64,000 nucleotides of DNA from Variovorax davisae (lineage in GTDB: Bacteria; Pseudomonadota; Gammaproteobacteria; Burkholderiales; Burkholderiaceae_C): positions 62,001 through 126,000 of the forward strand of contig NZ_JASZYS010000019.1 in assembly GCF_030316845.1 (NCBI RefSeq), in the 5' to 3' direction. The first letter of the stretch is position 1, and each line of letters begins with the position of its first letter. The notes below the pieces were generated by a model. That model did no database searches. It was not told the DNA's origin and saw only the letters and a list, made by a program, of their open reading frames with translations. Shown piece by piece: positions 25,680 through 33,537 of this stretch. The translations under genes were made by a program, and so were the position numbers.

Positions 25680-27104
25680 TCACAACTGAAAAATCTTGCC
25701 CGGATTCATGATGTTCTTCGGGTCGAGCGCGCGCTTGATGGTGCGCATCATGTCGATCGCGCCCGCGCCCGCCTCGGTCACCAGGAAGTCCATCTTGTGC
25801 AGGCCGACGCCGTGCTCGCCGGTGCAGGTGCCCTCGAGCGCCAGGGCGCGCGAGACCAGCGCATGGTTGAGCTTCTCGGCGGTCACGCGCTCCTCGGGCA
25901 GGTTGGGATCGAGCAAATAGCCGAAGTGGAAGTTGCCGTCGCCGACATGGCCGACCAGGAAGTAGGGGATGCCGCTGGCATCGGCTTCGGCCACCGATTC
26001 GAGCAGGCAGTCGGCCAGCCGGGAGATCGGCACGCAGGTGTCGGTGGAGATCACGCGGCAGCCGGGGCGCGACTGCACCGCCGCGAAGTAGCTGTTGTGG
26101 CGCGCGGTCCAGAGCCGGGTGCGCTCCTCGGGCGTGCTGGCCCATTCGAAGGCCTTGCCGCCATGGCCGCTGGCCAGTTCCTGCACCGTCTCGGCCTGCT
26201 CCTTGACGCCGGCCGGCGAGCCGTGGAACTCCATCAGCAGCATCGGCTCCTCGCGCAGGCCGAGCTTGGCGTAGGCGTTGACCATGCGCACCGTGTTGAC
26301 GTCGATCAGCTCGACCCGCGCGATCGGCACGCCCAGCTGGATGATCTCGATGGTGGTGCGCACCGCCGCCTCGATGCTCGGGAACGAGCAGATCGCGGCC
26401 GATACCGCCTCGGGCAGCGGATAGATGCGCAAGGTGACTTCGGTGATCACGCCGAGCGTGCCTTCGCTGCCGACGATCAGCCGGGTCAGGTCGTAGCCGG
26501 CCGAGGACTTCTTGGCCCGGGTCCCGGTGCGGATCACCTCGCCGCTGGCCGTGACCACCTCGAGCGCCAGCACGTTCTCGCGCATGGTGCCGTAGCGGAC
26601 CGCGTTGGTGCCGCTGGCGCGGGTGGCCGCCATGCCGCCGATCGAGGCATCGGCGCCCGGGTCGATCGGGAAGAAGAGGCCGGTGCTCTTGATCTCGTCG
26701 TTGAGCTGCTTGCGCGTGACGCCGGGCTGCACGGTCACCGTGAGGTCGTCGGCGTTGATCGACAGCACGCGGTTCATGCGGCTGACGTCGATGCTGATGC
26801 CGCCCTGGACCGCCAGCAGATGGCCTTCGAGCGAGGAGCCGACGCCGAAGGGAATGACCGGCACGCTGTGCGCGCTGGCCAGCGCGACCGCATCGGCCAC
26901 GTCCTGCGTGCTCTCGGCGAAGACCACCGCCGAGGGCGGCGGGGCGTCAAAGGAGGATTCGTCGCGGCCGTGCTGGGTGCGCACCGCCAGCGCGGTCGAG
27001 CAGCGCTCGCCGAAGCGGGTCTTCAGCGACTCGATCAGGGCGTCGGGCACCGCGCGCAGCGCGATCTCGGGCGTGAGATGGGAGGGGGCGGTGGGCGCAT
27101 TCAT
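25680..27104 (-). CDS. FAD-linked oxidase, D-lactate/glycolate dehydrogenase (GlcD/Dld2) family
   Basis: A 474-residue flavoprotein that oxidises a D-2-hydroxy acid, probably D-lactate or glycolate, and passes electrons to cytochrome c or quinone. The PCMH-type FAD domain (about 55-235) contains VPVIPFGVGSSLEGH and the GTMRENVLALEVV and SEGTLGVITEVTL motifs; the C-terminal cap has HVGDGNFHFGYL and the terminal GEHGVGLHK and DPKNIMNPGKIF. No glcE/glcF subunits are adjacent, which favours a single-subunit D-lactate dehydrogenase (cytochrome). It is divergent from the adenosyltransferase. Confidence 0.88.
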   Translation of the reverse strand: MNAPTAPSHLTPEIALRAVPDALIESLKTRFGERCSTALAVRTQHGRDESSFDAPPPSAVVFAESTQDVADAVALASAHSVPVIPFGVGSSLEGHLLAVQGGISIDVSRMNRVLSINADDLTVTVQPGVTRKQLNDEIKSTGLFFPIDPGADASIGGMAATRASGTNAVRYGTMRENVLALEVVTASGEVIRTGTRAKKSSAGYDLTRLIVGSEGTLGVITEVTLRIYPLPEAVSAAICSFPSIEAAVRTTIEIIQLGVPIARVELIDVNTVRMVNAYAKLGLREEPMLLMEFHGSPAGVKEQAETVQELASGHGGKAFEWASTPEERTRLWTARHNSYFAAVQSRPGCRVISTDTCVPISRLADCLLESVAEADASGIPYFLVGHVGDGNFHFGYLLDPNLPEERVTAEKLNHALVSRALALEGTCTGEHGVGLHKMDFLVTEAGAGAIDMMRTIKRALDPKNIMNPGKIFQL

Positions 27105-27173
27105 CGGGGCGGTCTCCTGAAGGGTCTAACATTCTACGAACCGCTTCCTCAACCCGCAGCAGAGACCACACCC

Positions 27174-27749
27174 ATGGGCAACCGCCTGACACAGATCGCG
27201 ACGCGCACCGGCGACGACGGCAGCACCGGCCTCGGCGACAACACCCGCGTCCCCAAGGACCACCTGCGCGTGCACGCGATGGGCGACGTCGACGAGCTCA
27301 ATTCGCAGATCGGCGTGCTGCTGTGCGAGCCGATGCCGGCCGCGGTGCGCGAACTGCTGGTCGACGTGCAGCACCAACTGTTCAACCTCGGCGGCGAACT
27401 GTCGATGCCGGGCTACACGCTGCTCAAGGCCGAGGCCCTGCTGCAGCTCGACAACGCGCTGGCCGAGCACAACGCGGCGCTGCCGCGGCTGGCCGAATTC
27501 ATCCTGCCCGCCGGCACCCGCGCCGCTTCGCTGGCCCATGTCTGCCGCACCGTGGCCCGGCGCGCCGAGCGCGCGGTGGTGGCGCTGGGCGCGCAGCAGG
27601 AGGTCAACGCCGCGCTGCGCCACTATCTCAACCGCCTGAGCGACCTGCTGTTCGTGCTCGCGCGGGTGCTCAACCGCGTCGATGGCGGCGACGACGTCTA
27701 CTGGAAGAGCGAACGCATGGCGCGGGCCGCGGCCGAGCCCCAGGATTGA
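27174..27749 (+). CDS. Cob(I)yrinic acid a,c-diamide adenosyltransferase (PduO type)
   Basis: A 191-residue cytosolic enzyme that transfers the adenosyl group of ATP to cob(I)alamin to make adenosylcobalamin. Family motifs are present: TRTGDDGSTGLGD at 10-22, MGDVDELNSQIG, the CRTVARRAERAVVAL segment and LNRLSDLLFVLAR. The five-helix PduO/MMAB length is normal. The ATG at 27174 begins the conserved N-terminus. Adenosylcobalamin would be needed by the class II ribonucleotide reductase at 46972. No cobalamin riboswitch is visible in the 70-base leader. Confidence 0.93.
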   Translation: MGNRLTQIATRTGDDGSTGLGDNTRVPKDHLRVHAMGDVDELNSQIGVLLCEPMPAAVRELLVDVQHQLFNLGGELSMPGYTLLKAEALLQLDNALAEHNAALPRLAEFILPAGTRAASLAHVCRTVARRAERAVVALGAQQEVNAALRHYLNRLSDLLFVLARVLNRVDGGDDVYWKSERMARAAAEPQD

Positions 27750-27777
27750 ATTCGAGACGCCCAAGGAGATCGAGCCC

Positions 27778-28092
27778 ATGTCCCCGACGAGCAAACCCCG
27801 CCCACGCGTCGCAGCCGCGGCGCTGGCCCTGCTGGGTGCCATCGCGCTGCTGCCGCTGTCCGCACAAGGCGCCGAGAGCAAGGTGCTGAACGGCATCGAG
27901 CGCGGCAGCGACGCCGCCGGCCGCGGCATCGAGCGCGGCGCCCATGCGACCCGGCAAGGCGTCGACCACACGGCCGAGCGCGCCAGCGCGCCGGTGCGCC
28001 GCTGGGGCGAGGCCCTGGGCCGCAAGATCACGCCCGCCGGCAGCCGCAAGCCGGCCGCGCCGGCGGTCGGACCGCAAGGCACTGCGCCCTGA
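27778..28092 (+). CDS. Small exported protein, unknown family
   Basis: A 104-residue protein with a signal peptide (about 1-33, LALLGAIALLPLSAQGAES), then a polar helical region with two GIERGxDAAG/GIERGAHATR repeats and a basic Pro-rich tail. AAGGAG sits 9 bases before the ATG. It follows the adenosyltransferase by 28 bases and may share its promoter. I do not recognise a domain. Confidence 0.65.
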   Translation: MSPTSKPRPRVAAAALALLGAIALLPLSAQGAESKVLNGIERGSDAAGRGIERGAHATRQGVDHTAERASAPVRRWGEALGRKITPAGSRKPAAPAVGPQGTAP

Positions 28093-28226
28093 AACGGCGC
28101 CGCCGCCGGTGCACGCGGCCCGGCGCGGCTTTACCTTGCTTCACGTGGCGCGTACATGCGGCGCGCATGCGCGACACCTTCGGCTTCCACACTGGACTCC
28201 TCATCAACGCAGAAGGAGTTCCGACA

Positions 28227-28655
28227 ATGATCAAGTCAAAGAGCATGGCCGCTGCCGCCGCAGCGCTCGCGATGTGCATGGCGGGAAGCGCCTTCGCGCA
28301 GGATCGCCGCTTCGATCGCGGACCCGACCGCGATGACCGGGCACAGTCCGGCCATCACGCCGACGCCCGTCCCGACTACCGCCCGGGTCCCCACTACCGC
28401 CCCGATCCCCGAAGCGCCTACCGCCCGGGTCCGGCCCGATTCGACCATCGCGCCTATCCGAATCCGCACGCCGAATGGCGCCGCGGCGGGCGCGTGCCGA
28501 ACGAATACCGCGGCCGCCAGTACGTCGTCAACGACTGGCGCGGGCACCGCCTGCAGCCGCCGCCGCGCGGCTACCAGTGGATGGGAGTGGGTGGCGACTT
28601 CGTGCTGGCCGCCGCGGCGACCGGGCTGATCGCCCAGATCGTCATCGGCCAGTGA
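28227..28655 (+). CDS. RcnB-family periplasmic protein
   Basis: A 142-residue exported protein. The signal peptide ends about residue 24 (GSAFAQ), a low-complexity Arg/Asp/Pro/Tyr region with repeats of YRPGP and YRPDP covers 30-85, and the C-terminal RcnB domain contains PNEYRGRQYVVNDWRGHRLQPPP, RGYQWMGVGGDFVLAA and TGLIAQIVIG. RcnB is a periplasmic factor in nickel/cobalt homeostasis in E. coli; many environmental members have no proven role. AGAAGGAG precedes the start. Confidence 0.85.
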   Translation: MIKSKSMAAAAAALAMCMAGSAFAQDRRFDRGPDRDDRAQSGHHADARPDYRPGPHYRPDPRSAYRPGPARFDHRAYPNPHAEWRRGGRVPNEYRGRQYVVNDWRGHRLQPPPRGYQWMGVGGDFVLAAAATGLIAQIVIGQ

Positions 28656-28660
28656 GACGG

Positions 28661-28748
28661 TCAGGCCGGCGCCGGGCCGCCCCAAGGCGGCCTGCGGCCC
28701 CCTCGGGGGGCAGCGACCCACACGAAGTGGGGGAGCGTGGGGGCTACA
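28661..28748. repeat. Comamonadaceae-type intergenic GC repeat
   Basis: The spacer holds GCCGCC-CCAA-GGCGGC, then CCCCC-TC-GGGGG and ACACGAAGTGGGGGAGCGTG. From memory this composite hairpin element recurs between genes in Variovorax and relatives. Only one copy is seen in this window. It can fold into two adjacent hairpins and may end transcription of the RcnB gene. Confidence 0.55.
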
Positions 28749-28991
28749 TCAGGCGGTCGGCGTGAGCTGGGCGCAGACATTGCGCCCGGTGATCGTGAGC
28801 CGCAGCCCGCCGCCGTGCCATTCGAGCCAGTTGAGTCGCACGTAGGCATCGATGTCGTTGTCGTCGATCCGGTCTGCCTGGTGGTTCTGCAGATGATCGA
28901 CCGTGGCGGGCAGGGCCTGCCGCAGCCGCTCGCGCGCTGCGGCCTCGCTGGCGGCCCGTTCCGAAATGCGCGTCTGAGAATTCGATGCCAT
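28749..28991 (-). CDS. Small conserved hypothetical protein
   Basis: An 80-residue soluble protein, acidic in the middle (ADRIDDNDIDAYVRLNWLEWHGGGLRLT) with an Ala/Arg-rich N-terminus. No signal peptide or helix-turn-helix is obvious; the C-terminal strand-rich part could be a small wing. GGAACG is a plausible ribosome-binding site before ATG 28991; an upstream ATG at 29006 would add five residues. No family recognised. Confidence 0.55.
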   Translation of the reverse strand: MASNSQTRISERAASEAAARERLRQALPATVDHLQNHQADRIDDNDIDAYVRLNWLEWHGGGLRLTITGRNVCAQLTPTA

Positions 28992-29107
28992 GCTGGTTCG
29001 TTCCAATCGCTGAGGAATCGCACCAATGTACGCTTCCTGCGGCGCCAGTCACGGACCTATTTCTCGATATTGCGCAGGACAAACGCGGATCAAGCCGCCA
29101 AGGCCTG

Positions 29108-29599
29108 CTATTTCTTCGGTTGCAGCAGCTTGCTGACCTCGTCGACGTTGGTGCGGATGCGCTCGCGCACCACCTCGAAGGCGTCGGCCTGCGACCTGGC
29201 CGCCATTTCGGACAGCTCGCGGATGTCGTCCAGCGCCTGCTTGAAGGCCGCCTTGCCCATGGCGTCGAGCTTGGCGAAGCCCTCGCGCGGGTCCTTGCCC
29301 GACAGTCCCTTCATGGTGCCCTGCCATTCCTCGATCGAGGTCTTGAGCATCTCGGTCTGGCGCTGCACCACGGCCTGCAGTCCCTCGTAGGACTTCTCGT
29401 TGGCCTTGACCAGCGCCTGGAGGTCCTTGCGCCCGCTCTCGACGATCGCCCCCGCGGCACCCGCCAGCGGCAGGTTCTGCAGTCGCTCGGCCATGCCCTT
29501 GAGCGGCTTGACGAAGGCTTCCTGGACGTCGGCCGGCGTGGGGATGCCGGCCGGACGCGTCTTCTTCGCGGCGGTGGTGCTCGACTTGCTGGTGGCCAT
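29108..29599 (-). CDS. Phasin-family protein
   Basis: A 163-residue helical protein of the phasin group, coating polyhydroxyalkanoate granules. After a Lys/Ala/Thr-rich head come long amphipathic helices (AFVKPLKGMAERLQNLPL, DLQALVKANEKSYEGLQAVV, QADAFEVVRERIRTNVDEV), the usual phasin_2 pattern. No PHA synthase lies in the window. It is followed 117 bases later by the small gene at 28749 on the same strand. Confidence 0.75.
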   Translation of the reverse strand: MATSKSSTTAAKKTRPAGIPTPADVQEAFVKPLKGMAERLQNLPLAGAAGAIVESGRKDLQALVKANEKSYEGLQAVVQRQTEMLKTSIEEWQGTMKGLSGKDPREGFAKLDAMGKAAFKQALDDIRELSEMAARSQADAFEVVRERIRTNVDEVSKLLQPKK

Positions 29600-29673
29600 G
29601 TGCGGTGTCTCCAGATTTGAAGGTTGGGGTCGCCACGATACGCCCAGAAGGGCGTTTCATGAAAGCCCTTCGC

Positions 29674-30126
29674 TCACTTGACCAGCTTGAGCGTGCCCTT
29701 CATGAGCGCCGAATGGCCGGGGAAGGAGCAGAAGTAGGTGTAGCTGCCGTCGGCGGCCAGCTTGGCCGGAGCGAAGCTCACGCTGTCGCTCTCGCCGCCG
29801 CCGACGATCTTCGTGTGGGCCACGACGCGGGCGTCGCCGGCCTTGACGTAGTCCTTGGCCGCGCCGGCGGCGATGCCGTCGTTGGCGACCGCCTGCACGT
29901 CGGCGGTCTTCACCAGCACCCAGTTGTGGCCCATGGCCTGCTTGGGCATCTTGCCGCTGTGCTTGAGCTTGACCGTGAACTCCTTGCAGGACTGGCTGAC
30001 CTCGATGGCGGGCTTGTTGAACTGCATCGCGTCGTTGCCTTCGATCTCGACCGTGCAGTCGGCGGCGAGGGCGGGGACGCAGGCGAAGGCCAGCACGGCG
30101 AGGGCGGCGAGACGGTAGCGAAGCAT
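29674..30126 (-). CDS. azu: Azurin, periplasmic blue copper protein
   Basis: A 150-residue type 1 copper protein that shuttles electrons in the periplasm, typically to cytochrome oxidases, peroxidases or nitrite reductase. After a signal peptide (cleaved near ALAADC) the mature chain has the copper ligands His in MGHNWVL and Cys, His, Met in YFCSFPGHSALMKG; both disulphide Cys are present. ATG 30126 is chosen; a TTG two codons earlier sits nearer GGAGA and is possible. A divergent FNR-like box lies at 30210, and the cbb3 locus starts just beyond OmpW. Confidence 0.95.
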   Translation of the reverse strand: MLRYRLAALAVLAFACVPALAADCTVEIEGNDAMQFNKPAIEVSQSCKEFTVKLKHSGKMPKQAMGHNWVLVKTADVQAVANDGIAAGAAKDYVKAGDARVVAHTKIVGGGESDSVSFAPAKLAADGSYTYFCSFPGHSALMKGTLKLVK

Positions 30127-30209
30127 GAGCAAAGGTTCTCCAGAAAAAAATGGCGCGCGCGAGGGTGCGCGTCGACCGCCCGATTGTGATGACTCGCCGC
30201 CAAGGTCCC

Positions 30210-30223
30210 GTGACCTGGATCAA
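30210..30223. promoter_or_regulatory. FNR-like box between azurin and ompW
   Basis: GTGAC-CTGG-ATCAA, with two mismatches to TTGAT-N4-ATCAA; its reverse complement is nearly identical to the box at 30978. It lies 84 bases from the azurin start and 80 from ompW. Confidence 0.55.
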
Positions 30224-30302
30224 GGACGCGCCAGGAGCGCTTGCCGACACTCCCTGGCGAGCCGGTCACGTCGACCGGCCGTCACTGCAAAAGAAAGAAA
30301 CC

Positions 30303-30956
30303 ATGGGAAGTCTCCTCACGCGCGCCATCGTCGGCGCGTCCCTCGGCGTCATGTGCAGCCTGCCCGCAGCGGCCCAGGAGGCACAGGGCAACTGGCTGAT
30401 CCGCGCCCGCGCCGTGCGCCTCGACATGGCCGACAAGTCCGACCCGATTCCCGCGCTGGCGGTCCCGCGCGACGCGATCACGGTCAACGACAAGACCATT
30501 CCCGAAGTCGACATCAGCTACTTCTTCACGCCCCACATCGCCGCCGAGCTGGTGCTGACCGTGCCGCAGAAGCAGACCGTGACGGTCGAGCAGAGCGCGC
30601 TGGGCGGCCCGGTCGACATCGGCACCTTCAAGCACCTGCCGCCCACCCTGATGCTGCAATACCACTTCCTGCCCGAGGCGACGGTCCGTCCCTATGTCGG
30701 CGCCGGCCTGAACTACACGCGCATCAGCTCGGTCAAGCTGGCGGTGCCCACGGTGGGGCCCCTCCAGCTCGACAACAGCAGCTTCGGCCTCGCCCTGGGC
30801 GCCGGCGTCGACATCGCGATCGCCAAGAACGTGTTCCTGAATTTCGACGTCAAGAAGGTGCAGATCAGCGCCGACGTGACCCAGTGGGGCCAGAAGCTGT
30901 CGACCGTGAAGCTCGACCCCTGGCTGTTCGGCGTCGGGGTCGGCTACCGCTTCTAG
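30303..30956 (+). CDS. ompW: OmpW-family outer-membrane protein
   Basis: A 217-residue eight-stranded beta-barrel with signal peptide (about 1-24) and OmpW signatures: GNWLIRARAVRLDM at the start of the barrel, IPEVDISYFFTPHIAAEL, LPPTLMLQYHF, RPYVGAGLNYT and the terminal aromatic VGVGYRF. OmpW forms a small hydrophobic channel and is commonly induced under low oxygen through FNR; an FNR-like box lies upstream. It precedes ccoI by 68 bases. Confidence 0.92.
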   Translation: MGSLLTRAIVGASLGVMCSLPAAAQEAQGNWLIRARAVRLDMADKSDPIPALAVPRDAITVNDKTIPEVDISYFFTPHIAAELVLTVPQKQTVTVEQSALGGPVDIGTFKHLPPTLMLQYHFLPEATVRPYVGAGLNYTRISSVKLAVPTVGPLQLDNSSFGLALGAGVDIAIAKNVFLNFDVKKVQISADVTQWGQKLSTVKLDPWLFGVGVGYRF

Positions 30957-30977
30957 ACAGGGCCGCGGCGCCGGCCT

Positions 30978-30991
30978 TTGATCCAGGTCAA
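30978..30991. promoter_or_regulatory. FNR box upstream of ccoI
   Basis: TTGAT-CCAG-GTCAA, one mismatch to the FNR/ANR consensus, 33 bases before the ccoI ATG and 21 after the ompW stop. Confidence 0.78.
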
Positions 30992-31024
30992 GTCGCGCCG
31001 CGCCATGCCCGCTAGCCTCGGGGC

Positions 31025-33334
31025 ATGGAAGCCGTGCTCTCCCTCGCCCCTGGCTTGCCTGCCGCTGCGCCGCCGGCCTGGGCGCTGCTCGACGATCCGG
31101 CGGAATGGCCGGGCTTCGGGCGGGCGCTCGCGCCGGGCGATGCCGCGGCACGCTGGGAGTCGCAGGTCGTGGTCGAGGGCATGCACTGCGCGGCCTGCGC
31201 GTTCACGGTCGAGGCGGCGCTGATGCAGGTGCCGGGCGTGGTCTCGGCCGAGGTCAATGCGGCCAGCCGGCGCGCCCGGGTGGTCTGGTCGGCCGCCAAG
31301 GTCAAGCCTTCGCGCTGGTTCGAGGCCTCCGCCGCCGCCGGCTACCGGCTGGTGCCGGCCGGCGACATGCTGGCGAGCGCGCGCCGCGCGCGCGAATCGC
31401 GGGTCGCGCTCTGGCGCTGGCTGGTGGCCGGCTTCTGCATGATGCAGGTCATGATGTATGCCTACCCGGCCTACATCGCCCGCCCCGGCGACATGTCGGC
31501 CGATGCCGCCCAGCTGCTGCGCTGGGCTTCGTGGGTGCTCACGCTGCCGGTCGTGCTGTTCTCCTGCACCCCCTTCTTCCGCAGCGCCTGGCGCGACCTG
31601 AGGCAGCGCCGCATCGGCATGGACCTGCCGGTGGCGCTCGGCATGGCGATCACCTTCGTCGTCAGCAGCGCGGCCACCTTCGATCCCGAAGGGCCGCTGG
31701 GCCACGAACTCTATTTCGATTCGCTGACCATGTTCGTGTTCTTCCTGCTGACCGGGCGCTGGCTCGAGTCGCGGCTGCGCGACCGCACCGCCGGAGCGCT
31801 TGACGCCCTGATGAACCGGCTGCCCGACAGCGTGCTGCGGCGCCGCGCCGATGGCGAGTTCGAGCGCGTCGCGGTGCGGCGGCTGGCGCTCGGCGACCTG
31901 CTGCGCGTGCTGCCCGGCGAGGCCTTCCCGGCCGATGGCCGGGTGGTCGCGGGCGACACCGCGGCCGACGAGGCGCTGATCACCGGCGAGTCGCGGCCGG
32001 TCGCGCGTCCCTGCGGTGCCCGGGTGCTGGCCGGCAGCCACAACGTCGGCGCGGTGGTCGAGGTGCGGGTCGAGGCGCTCGGGCCCGACACCCGCTTCGC
32101 CCAGATCGTCGCGTTGATGGAGAACGCCTCGCTGCAGAAGCCGCGGCTCGCCCGCCTGGCCGATCGCGCGGCGCGCCCCTTCCTGCTCGCGGTGCTGGCG
32201 GCGGCGGCCGGGGCCGCCGCGTACTGGTGGCAGGTGGACCCGGGCAAGGCCTTGATGGTCGCGGTGGCGGTGCTGATCGTGACCTGTCCCTGCGCGCTGT
32301 CGCTGGCCACCCCGGCGGCGATGCTGGCGAGCGCCGGCACCTTGGCGCGCGGCGGCGTGCTGGTGCGCAACCTGCAGGCGCTGGAGTCGCTGGCCGCGGT
32401 CGACACCGTGGTGTTCGACAAGACCGGCACGCTGACCCGCGACACGCCGCGACTCGACCGGGTCTACTGCCGCCAGGGCATGCGGCCGGGCGATGCGGTG
32501 GCCCTGGCGGCCGCGCTGGCGGCGCAGTCGCTGCACCCGGCCTCGCGCGCGCTGGTGCAGGCCTGGAACGACCAGCACCGGGTGGCGCCGGACTGGGTGC
32601 CGGTGCAGCTCGCCGAGCATGCCGGCGCCGGCCTGGAGGGCACGCTGAGCCGCGGCGGCGGCAGCGCCGGGCGGCGTCTGCGCCTCGGCTCGGCCGCCTT
32701 CTGCGGCGTCGCGCCGCTGGCCGTGCAGGCGGCGCAGGTCCATCTGAGCGACGACCAGGGCTGGGTCGCGAGCTTCGTGCTGGCGGAGGACCTGCGCGAG
32801 GACGCCGCGGCCACGGTGTCGGCGCTGGACGCGCAGGGCCAGGCCGTGTGGCTGCTGTCGGGCGACAGCGGCGCCGCGGCGCGCGAGGTGGCGCAGCGCG
32901 CCGGCATCGCGTTGGTGCTCGGCGACTGCACGCCCGAGGACAAGCTGGCCCGCCTGAAGGACCTGCAGGCCCAGGGCCGCGCGGTCGCGATGGTGGGCGA
33001 CGGACTCAACGACGGGCCGGTGCTCGCCCATGCCCATGCCTCCTTCGCATTCGGCCGCGCGGTGCCGCTGGCGCGCGCCAACGCCGACTTCGTGGTCCTC
33101 GGGGCGTCGCTCGACGTCATTCCCGGCGCCATCTTGCAGGCGCGGCGCACCCTGCGCGTGGTGCGGCAGAACCTCTGGTGGGCGGCCGGCTACAACGCGG
33201 TCTGCGTGCCGCTGGCGATCGCCGGCTGGCTGCCGCCGTGGCTGGCGGGGCTGGGCATGGCCGCCAGCTCGCTGGCGGTGGTGCTGAACGCGGCGCGGCT
33301 GGCCGGCCGGCCGCTGCGCGCAGGAGCGGCCTGA
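31025..33334 (+). CDS. ccoI: CcoI/FixI copper-exporting P1B-ATPase for cbb3 oxidase assembly
   Basis: A 769-residue inner-membrane ATPase that supplies copper for the CuB centre of cbb3 oxidase. An N-terminal HMA domain carries GMHCAAC at about 52-58; eight TM helices follow, with the metal-path motif CPC at 421-423, the phosphatase TGES, Asp465 in DKTGTLT, the SLHPAS motif and GDGLNDGP. The FixI/CcoI subgroup is indicated by the extended N-terminus and by the next gene being ccoS. It shares its stop (ATGA) with ccoS. An FNR box lies just upstream. Confidence 0.93.
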   Translation: MEAVLSLAPGLPAAAPPAWALLDDPAEWPGFGRALAPGDAAARWESQVVVEGMHCAACAFTVEAALMQVPGVVSAEVNAASRRARVVWSAAKVKPSRWFEASAAAGYRLVPAGDMLASARRARESRVALWRWLVAGFCMMQVMMYAYPAYIARPGDMSADAAQLLRWASWVLTLPVVLFSCTPFFRSAWRDLRQRRIGMDLPVALGMAITFVVSSAATFDPEGPLGHELYFDSLTMFVFFLLTGRWLESRLRDRTAGALDALMNRLPDSVLRRRADGEFERVAVRRLALGDLLRVLPGEAFPADGRVVAGDTAADEALITGESRPVARPCGARVLAGSHNVGAVVEVRVEALGPDTRFAQIVALMENASLQKPRLARLADRAARPFLLAVLAAAAGAAAYWWQVDPGKALMVAVAVLIVTCPCALSLATPAAMLASAGTLARGGVLVRNLQALESLAAVDTVVFDKTGTLTRDTPRLDRVYCRQGMRPGDAVALAAALAAQSLHPASRALVQAWNDQHRVAPDWVPVQLAEHAGAGLEGTLSRGGGSAGRRLRLGSAAFCGVAPLAVQAAQVHLSDDQGWVASFVLAEDLREDAAATVSALDAQGQAVWLLSGDSGAAAREVAQRAGIALVLGDCTPEDKLARLKDLQAQGRAVAMVGDGLNDGPVLAHAHASFAFGRAVPLARANADFVVLGASLDVIPGAILQARRTLRVVRQNLWWAAGYNAVCVPLAIAGWLPPWLAGLGMAASSLAVVLNAARLAGRPLRAGAA

Positions 33335-33471
33335 TGGACATCCTGTTCCTGCTGATCCCGTTCTCGGTGGTGCTGGTGCTGTTCATCCTCGCCGGCCTCT
33401 GGTGGGCGGTGGACCGTGGCCAATTCGACGACGTCGAGGGCGAAGGCGAGCGCATTCTGCGCAACGATTGA
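33334..33471 (+). CDS. ccoS: cbb3 oxidase maturation protein CcoS
   Basis: A 45-residue single-TM protein (LFLLIPFSVVLVLFILAGLWW) with the typical CcoS continuation AVDRGQFDDVEGEGERIL. It is required for cofactor insertion into CcoN in Rhodobacter. Its ATG overlaps the ccoI stop; its own stop lies inside the FNR box that precedes ccoN. Confidence 0.93.
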   Translation: MDILFLLIPFSVVLVLFILAGLWWAVDRGQFDDVEGEGERILRND

Positions 33472-33481
33472 TTTGCATCAA
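33468..33481. promoter_or_regulatory. Perfect FNR box upstream of ccoN
   Basis: TTGAT-TTGC-ATCAA matches the FNR/ANR consensus at all ten positions. Its centre is 63 bases before the ccoN ATG, suitable for class II activation. Confidence 0.92.
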
Positions 33482-33537
33482 GCCGGCCGCAAGTCGGCGC
33501 CGGGACACTGGGCCAGTCACATAAAAAAGGCTCTGCG

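Noticed and set aside
27104..27174. Cobalamin riboswitch before the adenosyltransferase
   Set aside because: The 70-base leader is too short and lacks the B12-box sequence.
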